64,000 bases of DNA, from positions 3,514,650 through 3,578,649 of the forward strand of contig NC_031496.1 in assembly GCF_000237925.1 (NCBI RefSeq). Reading direction: 5' to 3'. This stretch comes from Schistosoma mansoni. Taxonomy: Eukaryota > Platyhelminthes > Trematoda > Strigeidida > Schistosomatidae. Below are positions 24,601 through 39,600 of the stretch, one piece after another (positions within the stretch are counted from its first letter, which is position 1; each line of letters starts with the position of its first letter). The notes under the pieces are model-generated. The model saw nothing but the letters and a program-made list of their open reading frames with translations, searched no databases and had not been told where the DNA came from. The position numbers were made by a program, and so were the translations under genes.

Positions 24601-27600
24601 TTATAACACAAATTAAATTGATAAATCTTGACTTACCTTGTGTATTAGTAGTAGTACATAATAATCTAAAAGTTTCTAATCGACTATATAAAATATTTTG
24701 TAATGAGTTAATTGTTATCTGTTTATTTTGTTTTTCTGATATATATAATAACATACCAATACAATATGATATTAAATTATAACTAGTTTGATCAATTAAT
24801 TTGGTATGATAAAGATAATATTCCAATGTATTTGTTACCATATCAACTAACATATTTGATGAAGATAATTTACTCTAGACCGTTCGAAAAAGAAAAAAAA
24901 AGAAAAAAAAAATCTGTATAGATATTAGAATTACATAACTAAATTGTACCTACAGTATTAACGGGTACGGTATGAGTTCATAATATGAGTTTTTTGTATT
25001 AAACTGGTCAACAAATTCATATATCAAAAGGGGTTTTGTAGACATTATAGTAATTTTAATAATTGAATTCATGGGTCAATTGAAGCTAGACCATCATGGA
25101 AAATCCCGGGAGGGATAATGGATGCTTACTGTTAAAGAGTCTTATACTAGGACGAAACCGGTCGTTCAGTGCTTCCAGGTTTTTCATGGTGATCTAGCTT
25201 CAATTGACTCATGATCTCAACTATTAAAATTACTATAATATACACAAAAACCATTCTAATATTATTCAACATATGCTCACTAGTGACTGGCTTCAAGAAG
25301 TATTTCCTGGAGTTCTAGTGAAAAGCAGTGAAGAGTGAAGTTCAACCAGGTCTGTTGTGAGATATCAACTCACTGAAGACAATAGTGGATTTATCGCTCA
25401 ATTTCGTGAATCGGTTAAAGTTAGACATTACCACCGTTGGATGCCGACCATCTCAGTGGTCTATCGGTTAAGCACTCGCGCGCGAGACTGATAGGTCCTG
25501 GATTCGATTCTCACGAAGCGAGATCGTGGATGCGCACTACTGAGGAGTCCCACAATAGGACGAAACGGTTGTCCAGTGCTTCCAGGTTTTCCATGGTGAT
25601 CTAGCTTCAATAGACTCATGAATTCAACTATTATATTCATATATCAACAGGTAATAATCTGTTATAACTCAGTCAGTCAGTTACAACGTTGAACTTCGTA
25701 CGTACATACATCAATTTGGGTTGCTATATCACATCAACAAAGAGATACAGTTGTCGATTCAAATCTCATATTGGTAAAAAGTAGTAATCTGTTATGACTA
25801 TCTATCTATCTATGATCATAAGATAGATCATTTAACTATCTTTAAAAAACCAAAACAAGATGAATTATGATATGAAATTATAATATAAAATATATTTTTG
25901 ATTACCTTTAATATAATTTGAATTACACAAAGTGATATATGACATAATTCAATTAAATCATTTTGATAATTTTCATTAGTAGTAATATAAGTAGATAGTA
26001 GTAATGAATTTAAAATAAATTTAATTAGATTAATTTCAGATAATGTAACCATGGTTACTATAATAGAATAATAATTTTCTATACATAATAATACAGTTTT
26101 ACATAATATAAAAATTTGAGGAGGAGGATGTTGTTGTTGTTGGTGGTGGTGTTGTTGTTGTTGTGATGGTGGTGGTGGTGGGGGTGGTAATGATTGTTTT
26201 TGGCAATGAATAAGCACATCATAATTCATTGAATATGTAATATATTGTTCTAATTTATGAATATAATTCAATATAATATTTGATATGATATAAGCAAAAT
26301 TTAATAAAGGTATTATTTGTGATTCATTTTTATATATAACATGTTCACTAATTGATGATAGAATAAAAAGTAGAGCTTCAGATTCCTAAGTGTTAAGGAG
26401 AAGAAAAAAAACAAAAAAAACAACATTCAATTGATTGTTATTAAAGTCCTTTTAAACGGCTGAGGCAGTAGCTGTTATATCCTAGTGAAGATGTAAGTAC
26501 GGATAACTCCCGGGACCTATTAATGGACTATTATTCTATATATATTCTTATTGTTTAACTATTGAGTAATTCGATTGTGTATATCTATATTCATCTTATT
26601 ATAAGCTTCATTTTGATCTATGGATTATCATTATACGATTTACTGTTCCTAAATTGTACTCAGTTTATTGATTGTCTCCCACGCTTACAGCCACATTTGG
26701 CTTGATCTTGTACAAATATTATTTCCTATTTTATGGTTTAATGCTGTGTGTCTGTCTGGTATATAAACCGAGTATGCTTGAAATAAACGATTCGCGCAGA
26801 TTCGCTTAGACTCATATTGCCGAGGCTGCTATTGGTGTTCTGGACTCAAGTGGATGTGCTAGGCGGATTAAGGACCAATAGGGACGCGAGATTACTCATA
26901 CTGATTAGATTTCCTTGATTATCACAGTGTTAAGGTCGTAGAAGTTGCATTCTATTGGTGGATAATTCACACAAGTTACGTCCTTGTTTAAGTTGTAAGG
27001 TCATATCAATTTAGCGACGACCTTGAGCAAGTCATAACAATTGGCTACAACCTTGATCAAGACATAACAATTGGCGACGGCTAGGTCAAGACACAACAGT
27101 AGCCATCAGGATGAAGAAACCAGAGCTATGCCTACAGAAGAAATATCTCCAATCCTTGCTCCTCCCTTGACCAACCACAAGGTCAATTAATCAATAGTAA
27201 TTTTAGCTATTGGATGACCTGATTTGACTATTGTACTTAAGATCTTTCGTAGTCAAATGTAATTGTCTCTCTTATCTTTATTCACAAATATTTGTACTAT
27301 TATCATTATTATTATTGGTTAAACATCATTATTAATCTCCACTATACGTGATTCATTCACATCGGATTGATCCCTCCTTATTACGTCATACTAATTTTTC
27401 ACACAATTTAGTCTTCCACTTGATCGAATTGCACTATCATATATCTTTCCCCCTATCTAACCCATATTTATGATTATTATTATTATTATTTGAACACATA
27501 AATATTAGTACAAAGGGGGCACCGAATACATATGCGCCATAGAAGTCACCTGATTTGTGTGCGTGCTATGATACTGTCCAGGTGCCTAAACCGAAGCAGG

Positions 27601-30600
27601 TGGTTTTCTTAAGGGGCAATACCCGGAGCCTTGGGCCTAAAGGTCTGATCCATAAGGAAGTGGAGCAAAGTCAGGAGATCTAGTCCCAGGGTATCCGCTA
27701 ACCAACAATTGATTCATACGCCATTTGTTCCCTTAGAACACTGGGAACCCATATGCACAATTGGTTTGGAATCAGGGTTTTCCAACTTCCCTAGGTGGAC
27801 ACTCCACATCCACCAACCCGGTTAAAGCGCCGGACATTCGCTTTTCGTTCTCTCAATTTCGTAAATAACATCCTCACCGCGAGAAGGCAGTGAGTAGGAC
27901 TTGTGTGGCAGAGGCTATATACGCGTGGCCATGTGAGAACATTTCGAGAGGGAGAGTTGACTCTCCCTACTCTCAGACGTACCAAGGCATTTGGGGGTCA
28001 TTGAATTGTTTAACTACATCTATATAAGTGAATGAGACAAAAAGAATGCAAAATATCTACTATTATGTGTTAAGGTTAGCTATCATCTAAGAAAACATAT
28101 ATGTTGAAGACATAGACGTTTTGATTTTAACATGCCTTTAATGCATTTGCGACAATCAATAACTACTCAGATATGATATTATTATTGGATTATTTGCATT
28201 GCTCAGTTATATGATACTACGTTCAGTAGATTGTGACATCGAGTAATTTAGTCTAGTGATACAACTGTTAAGTTGATTAATAGAATTCAAATAGATAGAG
28301 ATGTGCAATATAAGATGCAACACGAATTTGTATAACCCCAAGTTGGTACACTTTATTCCAGACCAACAAAAAGAAATCGAGAAGAAGAAAATCTAAGCCG
28401 TGAAAATGTTAAAAATATAATACCAGCGATAATCGAAAAGCTTAAATACAGAAACAAACATCGACAAAAATGGCTGTAGTTGACAAATCAAAAGTATCGA
28501 ATAATAATGTCCAAGATTTGGAGGAAGGCAAATAATTGACACATTCGCACTACTGAGGCCGATTTTGAGTCATGATATTCAGGATTTCCTTGTCGTTACT
28601 TTGCCAACAGATCAGTCATAAACATTGCATTTGGAACAAACAAACATTGCCTTAACTTACCGAAATTCAAATCCACCTGATATGAGGAAACTAACATGAT
28701 GATGAGCAAATGAATTGGAATAATAATACCGATTGTAGTTGGGATCTAAACACAGGAAATTTAGTTCGGACAGAACGGATGTAGGTAAGTAAGTGTAAGT
28801 ATTAAAGTTTGAGATATGAATTGAGTTTATCTGTGTCATCATGAATGATTTCACGGTAAGTAATTTTAAAGACTGACAGTTTCTGTCTGATCATTCTAAG
28901 CTCCCGTTAAGCCTACTCGTATGCTGATCGCCATAGAACAAATACGTATCACAAGCCTTAACCATCTGCATGATTGCAACAAATTTCGAGTCATGATATT
29001 CAAGATTTTTAAACGCAGATTGCGATCATTTTGCTCACCACAACCAAGAAATTTACATATTTCAATACACCTCTGGTAAATAGCCAATGATCCCACCTAC
29101 TAATGAAAGAAGCTTCATCAACAAACAAAATCCTACCATCATGAAAAAATGAGAACGGTAAAGTTTTTTTGAAAATTAATGCAGGACTATTTAGTCTAGC
29201 TTGAACAGGTTCCAGCACCCACTTACTGAATGACTAGTATTTTTTGTAGAATACAAACAATGGAGGAGACCTGTTTAGTAATTGACTACATTACGTGCAA
29301 TACTCATCTTATCTGTAATTGTCTAAATCTACGTTCAAACAAATTTAGACAAATACGTTTATTTGGTGCAAAAAACAAGCCCACCATTTTTGTAAAGCAC
29401 AATAGACTGTCAACCAAGACATTACATAGAATCCGTTGAGTAAAAACAAAAAGTAGAAAAAGCAACCATCAAAACATACAAACCTGCCAATTAGCTAGCA
29501 ATTCTTCATTTGTACAATTGCATATAGTAGACTGAAGCTGATTAGTTGCCTGAAGGAACCAGTCATGTAAATTCAAGTATCTGAACACTGAGAGAAAGCA
29601 GTTACTGAGTTCTTGACGAAATTTCAACCAAAGATCTCTATCCTCTTGGTTCCATACGGTATAATATTGATTTAAATCTTTTGGATAATGGAACTGGAAA
29701 TGGTATGATAAATATTAACATACTGTGAGGATTTATACGCTGAAATATTTACTAGTGTACAATCAATCAAGATATACGTTGATCCAAGTTCCCCTACCTC
29801 ACAATAAGTACGACTAAATCAGATTAACTTTACATGCAACAAAAGATTAAAATGCTAATCGAAAAATACTACGCATTTAGAAAACATTCCGAAAATACAA
29901 AGTGGGAAGATATCAATAAAGGAACACTAGAACTCCAGATCGAGAGGAGGATAAAGAGTGAGTGCATTTGCTTCATTGCGAGCGACTTTGAGCTGTTAGC
30001 TAAAATCTTTAGATACAGATAGTGGTTATAGCAAAGACCCCATCCAAGTAGTCTGCATTTACTAACATTGTCAAATTCAGCTGGATAACGGACCCAAGGT
30101 CGGTTAAATCAAAAGACTGTCTTCGCTGCTCGGAGATTTTTGTACATGAAAATATAAAATAGGGGAATGATAAGGCTAAAAGCAGAAAATTAAGGCTCGA
30201 GTGTGAATTCATACTCCAGACTGTACAGAGAGTAACAGCGGACTACAGAGTAGGCGATACCTGAGTAAGGAATAGAATACTAAGCAAAGATAGTAAATCG
30301 ATTGGTGAGATTGTAAATCTTCAGAGATGTGTTACGTATGACCAACCACCGCCTACCTCAACGGGAGATATTTTCTGGTGCAGGATCAGGTTGAAAGAAA
30401 GCTAGGGGAGGTCAGACCAAAACATAGCGCTAGTTCATAAGGTCACCGATAATTGGACTTAGCCATTCCATAGGCACAGATTACCTGCTTGGGGTTCACG
30501 TGATTATAGTAACTAATAGTTGGAGACTTTGAATGACATGGCTTAAAATCGTTTGCAATGCTGCAGGTGCATTCATTCTTTGCCTTCCCCCGAATTCTAA

Positions 30601-33600
30601 GATCCTAAATTTCTCATAACACTTTTTGTTTCTGTTTTGCTAGTTTATTTTATCTTTTCAAGTCGTATCCTCGATGCCTAATCTTTCCTATTACTATTGA
30701 GATTGTTACTACCTCTACTATTCTGTTTGGTCTGATCATGTCACCTCGGTGTGCTAAGGGGGTATAGCGACTTGAACCTACGTACATATGTACAGATTTT
30801 ACGTTGTGATTGACTGAGATGAATAAACCTCGCGGAAATGTCCAAGAGCGGCAATTTAAAATCTGACAGGTTCATTCAAAAACTATAGTATCGCCGGATT
30901 ACAGTTCTCACCATGAAGTGACACCAGCTCTAGTGTGAAGATTTGAAAACCCATATCTTCATCTTCATTCCAAACATAATAAGTCATCCGATTATCTTTG
31001 TCGTCTCCTAATTAACTAAAATGGGTTAGAACCTCAAGATCATCCAAATCCATACTTTACATTTAATGTTTCGTCTTTTCTATTGCATAATAATGTGTAA
31101 ATCACTAATGTTGAAATGTTACATGTCAGCTGCCGTTCTGTCGAATCAGTCAGAGAACCAATTAGAGCAGAAGTAAATTATGTGTACAACCTACCGACAT
31201 ATAATAGTATTAAAAAGCGATGCTACTTGATTTTAACGCGGAATTCAAACACAATGACGGATAACATGTAACAACTCACATGAAAAGGTTCATCATTTGT
31301 GTCAAAACACCTAAATCTTTGTAAATTTATCACGTTTTTATTATAAGCTGCTTAATAATCATACGCCTTTCTGATGGGTAATGTGTTACTCAGGGTCATT
31401 CAAGGGCCTCCAAGGTCGCCCACACAATTCACTTCTCCTGCTTTCCACATGGGAAAAATCGTAGTTGTTCTGTAACTAGCAATTACTGTAAGCCCAACAA
31501 CAGGGGTCAGTTATATGGGATTATCATATTGTAAAAGTCATAATAATATTGCAGAGCGAAACGTCGACATAACAATGGATACAATGACAACCATGAAAAG
31601 TTATAAATAATATTGATTTGGGTCAACCTCAATAAATAATATTAACTGTAGTGAACAGAACACTAGTTGGGGACAATCGAATGTATTTGAGCATAAATTA
31701 CAGACTATCTCACTAAATTCTGATAACCATACAACAAACAGTTAATTTGCAAAGTAACAATCAATTGTCTCGATCTTCACTGGTCCTTCTGTAACTATCA
31801 GTTTATCTTCCCTAATTCCATTGTTTATGCATTTTCATACCAATTGCGCTTCATTTCAGTTCTTTCCTTATCGATCTTCTGCCAAAATGCATTCTATGTC
31901 TGACCATCACCATATACTACTTATAAGGATATAAGTAAACCACACCACAGTGTCAATAGAGTATTTATAAATTTTACTGTTCGGAAATCAGTTTCTTCAA
32001 AGTGTTACATTTTCACTTGACATGTATAAGTTAGGGGTAGTCTAAGCAACTCATACCTTGTCAGAGCTTCTGATGGGAGATCAAGTGACATTGTAAGCAA
32101 ATGAATATTTAGAATGTAGTGAACGAGAACTCAAGTAAGGAGAAGACCAATTTGTTGTTTAATACAAAATTACAGAATGCTTTCACAAAATATGAAAGCT
32201 ATATATGGAATACATAATTTGTACATCTTCCATCGGTTGTCGTTTACATGCCTTCAGGATTCTTTCAATTCTGATGTTATTACAATTACTTGATTTCTTT
32301 TCAATTGAATCTTCTCAATCTTCTGTTAGCATGCATCCCGCTTTCAATTGATGTGACATACTACTGATAACTGTCAACATAAGTAGTATAAACCACAGGA
32401 GCATTTTCATTTTCCTACCAGTTGCACTTCATTTCAGTTCTTGCCTTATCGGTCTTCTGCCAAAATACATTCGATGTCTGACCATCACCATATACTACTT
32501 ATAAGGATATTGTGGTGTGAGCTACTGATATCAACATAAGTAGTATATATGGTGAGTAAGGAATAGAATATCTGACAGCAGAAGATTGAGAAGATCAAGA
32601 AGAGAAGAACAGAAATAAAAAGCAATTTGTGTGAAAATCCAGGAACAATGAAGCCTGAGGCAATTGAAGAACATTTTGCAAATAGTGTATCATAGCATGG
32701 TTTTTGTATTTTACCAAGTAACGTTGTAATTTGTGCTAAATACATAGTTGGTTGTCCTCACCTGTGTTCTCATTCACAACAATATAAGTAGACCACACTA
32801 TAGTACCAACTAAAATCTAACCTTAAGAGCAAATACTACATATAAAAATCATAAAAGGTCGCAGGTTGGCTATCTGAACATGACTTATTCGAACTATTTT
32901 ATGATTAATGTTTTATGTCAACTTAACTCAATGTAGACAGCCATGGACAAGATCTTGCATAACAACTAATGTATAAGATTTTTTTCTTTCGATTATTACT
33001 ATTCACATTGCAGAAACAAATTATTCGACCTACTTTAATAAATGCGCGTTGAAGGAATTCCGTATGAATACGTTTAATTGCATCTTCATCGTGAACATTA
33101 CTGACGGTATAGGCGGTTGTGCTAATGGATGCTTCATAAATATTTAACCATATTTGTAAAGCAACATCACTGATATCTTCATCGTATGGATAATGACCAG
33201 TTAGTGAAAATGTCAATAGAAACATACCAAATAATTCATGAATATACTGATTATTGGTATTATCGCAGGAGTTACTAAGTCGATGAATGAGATAATCCAT
33301 CTAAACAAAACGATAAAATAAGATGATAAAGGTCTATATAATACAAAGCCTTAAAATAAGTAGAAGAATATAAGCAATGAACAAAATATAGGGGAGCAGG
33401 AAAAATACATATCTCATGTAATAGAATATAACCTAAACTTATGTTAAGGTCAACTTCATATTTGTGCTAATGTGGTATGGCAACTCGAACTGATGTACGT
33501 ACGTACGAAGTTCTACGTTGTGATTGACTGACTGACTGACTAAGGTCAACAGCACAATTTAGTATATGAAGATGATTTATATGAGGCAAAAAGATTTCTA

Positions 33601-36600
33601 TCAGTGAACTAACTGAACTTTGATAATCTAATATTTACTCTATTCACAAATCCGTTTGCTTAAACATATTAAATAGTATAATTTTTGATACTAGAGACTA
33701 ATGTTTTCTTATTTATTTATTTATTTAAACACATAAATATTGGTACAATGGGGCACCAGATATATATGCGCCGCACAAATCTCATTTGATTTGTGTGAGA
33801 GCTATGATACTGCCCAGGTGCCCAAACTGAAGCAGGTGGTTTGCTTAGGGAGCCACACTCGAACCCTTTCACCTAAAGATCTGATCCACAAGGCAATGGA
33901 GCATCGTTAGGAGATGCAGTCACATGGTAGCCGGTCACCAACGATTGGTTCATACGCCATTTGTTCCCTCAGGATACTGGAGCCAGCCCATGTGCACCGT
34001 TGGTTTGGAATGAGGGTTTTCCAACTCCCTTAGGTAGATCCTCTGCTTCCAGCAACCCGGTTACAGCGCCGGACATTCGCTTTTCGTCCTCTAAATCCCG
34101 TAAATAACATCCTCACCGCGAGAAGGCAATGAGTAAAACTTCCCTGGTAGAGGCTATACACGCGTGGCCATGTGAGAGCATTTGGAGAGGGAGAGCGGAC
34201 TCTCTCCACTCTCGGTCGTACCAGATATCAAACATAACAAAAAGTCTCCAGATATAACTTAATCAGAGCACTTAGTTATTTGACTATTAGGTGTATTTAG
34301 AACTGGCTACTTATTGTTCATTAAAAAAGAACCTAATGAAAACCATCAAAACCATTGAAAATGAAATTGAGTCAGTGACATACCCCTGAGATGGTTAATT
34401 TCATATGAGTATTATTCTACTAAAAAGTGTATTACGTTTTTATAAAAATTCTATCAAGTCCATTTTAACATTAGAATCATACTTAAATAAGTAATTGAAT
34501 TTATAACTACTCAGGGATATAACATAAACGTTAAACTGATATGGATTCTTTCTGAAATAAATAAGTCAGTGTTGTCAGCTGGTCTCGTTTGACTTATTTC
34601 AAATACCAAAAGACATCGTACATAGTTCGTCGATAGTATTATTATTTTCCTGAACTTTGGTACATTACCTAAACTAAGGATGATATCTAGCTTATTTATC
34701 ATACCATAATATTGCGGTGTGGGTTGCTTATATCCACATAAGTAGTATATAACGATGGTCAGGCATTGAATGTATTTCAGTAGAAGATTGATAAGGAAAG
34801 GACGGGAACGGAACACAATTGGTATGAAAATGCATGTACAACGAAACCAGAGAAGATGAACTGATATTTGCAGAGGGAACAGTCCAGATTAAGACAACTG
34901 ATTGTTATTTTGCAAATTAACTGTTTACTGTATGATTGTCAGATTTTAGTGAGATAGTCTGTAATTTTCGTGTCAAATACATCCGATCGTTCCCACTCGT
35001 GTCCTCAATCACTACAGTACAAACAATTTTGGTTTTCAACCGAGCCATAAGGTATGACGATAAGTTACTAAAAAAATATGGTCAAGCAGTTCGATTGTCA
35101 TAGATGAAGTACATATTGCCAAGTAAAATGTAAAATAAAGGTCAATAAACGATTACCTCTTTTCATAGTTGGAATCATGAGTCAATTGAAGCTAGACCAC
35201 CATGGAAAACCTGGAAGCACCAATTGTCTCCTGAAGACAATTGGTGAACGGTTGCTCAAACTTCGTGCATTGGTTGAAGTTAGACATCAACACCTTTGGA
35301 TGCCGGCTCAGTGGTTTATCGGTCAAATGCCCTGGCGCGAAACTGGTAGGTCCTGGGTTCGGATCTCGCGAGGCGGGATCATGGATGCGCACTGCTGAGG
35401 AGCCCCACAATAGGACGAAACGGCCGTCCAGTGCTTCCAGGTTTTCCATAGACTCATGATTTCAGCTATGAAAATACTGAAATCGCCACAAAACCCCTTC
35501 TAATTACCTCTTTCATTATTATCTGAAAGGTCATTTTCACCTTAGGTTTAAATAATATTGTAAATACCATAGGATATTGGAAATAGTTTCCATACACCAA
35601 AATATGAGAGATAACATGTATAGTCCTATTATTATAACAATCATATAGTTATACAAATATAAACACCTGTTTCTCCGACAAGATTGATAAAAGTAGTACA
35701 GTTTTATTTAATGCTTCATATCCTTTACATTCATTCCATTGAACTCCATTTTGAAGATTTACTGAATGTAATTCGACAAGATGTTGTAAAGTACATTTGA
35801 ACTTCGTCAATTCGGAGACATGAAAATCAAGTAAAAACCCTTTGTCCCTATCTGAACTGGAATAATTAGGGAATTAAAATAAAGAGAGGAGAGTAGCATA
35901 TCACTAAGGGGAATAAAAGTATATACTAATGAGACAATAGTACCATTTCATGTAACTTTCAGCAAGCACATGATTTCTGCACCAAAAACCAGAGATGTAG
36001 CTTGGTCGTTTAAACAATCTACCTTGTTATAAGCAAGAAATCATTCTCCACTCGCCAATGTTTAAGCAGATATGTATGTGTTTCTCATGAACATCCGAGT
36101 TACTGCTGGTTTCCGTGTATTATATTACAATAGCTGCATTTTTCCTAAAATGCCACAATTGAGATCGACAGTCAAAGAACAGAAGCCACATCTTTTCACC
36201 TCTAGGTTAAAATTTTACACTTAATGGCACCTAGACCTCAATTTCACTTAATGAGGACGTGGTAACCACAATAATCTGATGATTTAAATTTGTATTTACA
36301 TTGTATTTGTATTGCCCCCAAATGCCCTGGTAAGGCCGAGAGTGGGAAGAGTCCGCTCTCTTTCTCTCGAAATGCTCTCACATCGCCACGCGTATAAAGC
36401 CTCTGACAGGGAAGTCCTACTCACTGTCTTCTCATTGCATTACTGTTGTTTACGAAATTGAGAGGATGAAAAGCGAATGTCCAGTGCTTTAACCGCCTTG
36501 GTGGATATGAAGGATCCACCTAGGGGAGTTGGAAAACCTTGATTCCAAACCAATGGTACACATGGGCTCCAGTATCCCGAGGGAACAAATGGTGCATGAA

Positions 36601-39600
36601 TGAATCGTTGTTCACCGGCTACCATGAGACTGCATCTCCTCATGATGATCCACTGCCTTGTGGACTAGACTTTCAGGTCAAAGGCTCCGGATGTGGTCCC
36701 CTAAGAAAACCACCTGCTTTGGTCTGGGCAGTATCATAGCTCTCACACAAATCAAATGAGATTCGTGCGGCGCATATGTATACTTGTATTTGTATTTCTA
36801 GTCTATAACTAACTGGAAAGGCAAAAGAAGACGCTTTTCTGAGAAACGAAGTAGTATGTTGAAACCACAGAAATATAATCAATCAACCAAAACTAACTCT
36901 TTCTGTTACTCTAACACAAAATATAACACTCTTTCCTTGATTACAATCAGGAGACCAACAAATAAAAAACTGATCAGATAGATTGGGAAAGACAACATAA
37001 ATATAATGATGAGTAAAACAAAGCCTTACTTTAGTCCAACACCATCGGATTCAAATATATTTATTAAAGCATTTATTCCGGTTAAATAAAGGTCTTCAGA
37101 ATATTGCATTGAATTGTAGATTATATGTACAATATCTAAATAACTATCAGCTGACGATGAATGGCAATTATTTAGGACAAAATTAGACATCCATATAGCA
37201 GAAGTATGAATAGCTAGAGAACGAATTTCCTCATGATTTACGTCGTTAATAAATTGCTGAAACCATGAAAAGATTTGAAAAAAGTCAGTTAATATGCAAC
37301 ATAATTCAAGTTATGTACAGATAAATCTGGTCTAGTAAATCAGCAAATGATAACATACCTCTTCTGATGATTGATACTCGCTGAGAAAATAAGTTGTAAT
37401 TTAGTAGTCCGGTTCCTGATTGGTGTTTACAGCCACGAGTCAAGTGTGAGTCTATGAGAACACTAAAAGTCGATAGGATGTAGATAATATCAAGCTTATG
37501 ATACCTCAGCACAATTAGACGTAAAATGACATTCCTTATCAGCTTCAAGATATGACCTAAGGCAAAACAATTTGGCAAAAGAACCCCATAATACAAAGCG
37601 ATATCCAGGGCTTGAAGTATACTTCTTTTTTGTGATGACTAGTGATACTACCTAGATAGTCCAGTCAAAGTGTAGTAAGCTATGAACTTGTAATTCAGTA
37701 GTCAAAAGTCGAGCAACTCAACTACTTAGTCAACATATTCACCGACAATAATGAATTCAGCACTAGAAATACTAACATGAGAATTTTGACCTGTGATTCC
37801 ATACTTTGTTTTAAAAGCTGTGAAACACTTATTTGTGTGAAAGTTAAACTTTACACCCACATTTCAGAACCGAAGTCAAACAAAAACTATGACTCCACGT
37901 CTAAGAATTAAGTGTACCTGAATCGCCGAAACAGATTCAAATAAAAGTCTATATCATTTGACAGGTTTTCATGTCGTGAAATTTTAGCTACATATCTGTT
38001 CAAGGGTGGTGTACCTTATTCTGCCTGAACATAGAAGATGAGAGCTGAGCAGATAAAATACAGTCACACAATCGAGGCAATACAGAGTAATCAAAAGAGA
38101 TTTCGAATACTAACGGAATATAACCGGCACCAACAAGATAGAAACCATACAAGATTACGTGATATTAGTAAGTCCTAACATCAGGACAAAATGTGTACCT
38201 TCACACAGAATATTTTAAAATTATCAAGAAACAAGGAGATTCCGCCCAGAACCCTTTTAGGGTTTCTATCGGTTTCAACCCCGGGTAAAGGAGAAGGATT
38301 GGGAATGGGGTCAGCAACTCCATCCCGTAGGTAAAAACTTTCCTAAGAATCATTTAAATCCTTCAAACTCTGTCCTGGGAGTCGAAGGATTTTCATTCAG
38401 AAGAATTAGGACGCCTCATGACAAAAACTAAGATTCTTCAGAAGTCACGAGTACGATGCCCCCTCAAACAATCACAGCAACAGTTAATATCGGTACATGG
38501 AATCTCCTGAAAATATAGAAGACCTGTAGGACTAATCAGATAGCTACAGAAATGAGGAAATACAACTTGGTTATGCTCGGAATAAGTGAAACCCATTGGA
38601 CCCCAGTTGGATAGAAAAGGTTAGATTTGTGAGAGATGCTGTTGTACTCTGGTCATGAAGAAGAAGATGCTCCACACACTCAGGGTCCGATGCAGATGTA
38701 AAGGCAATAATTGACAAAAAGGGACAGCATTCCTACAGTTGAAGAACATATGCAACTCAAAACAACTGTCAACCAATATCAAAGTGAGAATCTTCAATAC
38801 AAGCATCAAGACAGTTTTATTGTACGAAGCTGAAACTTGGAGAACTACTACAACCATCATCAGAAATGTACAAGTATTTATAAACAATTGTCTACGTAAG
38901 ACACTCGATGTCCGTTAACCGGATACCATCACCAACAGCCTACTATGAGAGGGAACAAACTAGCTTCCAAATGAAGAGGAAAATAGGAAAAGATGTTGGA
39001 AGTGGATGGGACATAAATTGAGGAAATCATCAAACTGCATCACGAGGTAAGTGCTAACCTGGAATCCTGAAGGGAAACGGAAAAGAGGAAGACCAAATGA
39101 TCGGAAGCAGATATGAGAAGGATGAATAACAACTGGAAAAGATTGCCCACGACAAAGCAATTAGGAGATTCCTGGTCGGCGACCTATGCTTTACGGGGGA
39201 TAACAAGCGTAGGTAAGGAAGCAAGATAATATCTCTCTTTTCCTTTACTCACTGGCTTGACTTAGTAATTATTAAATAATTTACGTATTTAAAAGCAACT
39301 CCAAACCTGGCAGCTCTGGGTAAATGTTTATTTTCAGTTAATGAATAGTCAGAACTGTATTACAAACATCTCGACGTAAAAAAAATAGTGTCCTATGCAA
39401 CCACTTGGGGAAAACCTCTTGACTGTAATAAAATAAATGAAGTTGAATATGGCTTTCATCGCTGATCAAAACCAACTACAAACTTGCTTTATAGCACTAC
39501 CTAACGTCAAACCTGTTAGCAACCGAACCAAAAACTCCCAGTTGTCGTAATGGTTAAGTGAAGATCACTGGTACCAATCTAGTGACTGGATGGTTTTGCT

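Noticed and set aside
28896-29218. Overlapping minus-strand frames as a gene
   Set aside because: No splice context, no similarity, and neighbouring scraps look like decayed LINE sequence.
34511-34816. Open frame of 101 codons on the minus strand
   Set aside because: It lies over an R310 repeat and shows no family similarity; low-complexity A+T-rich reading.
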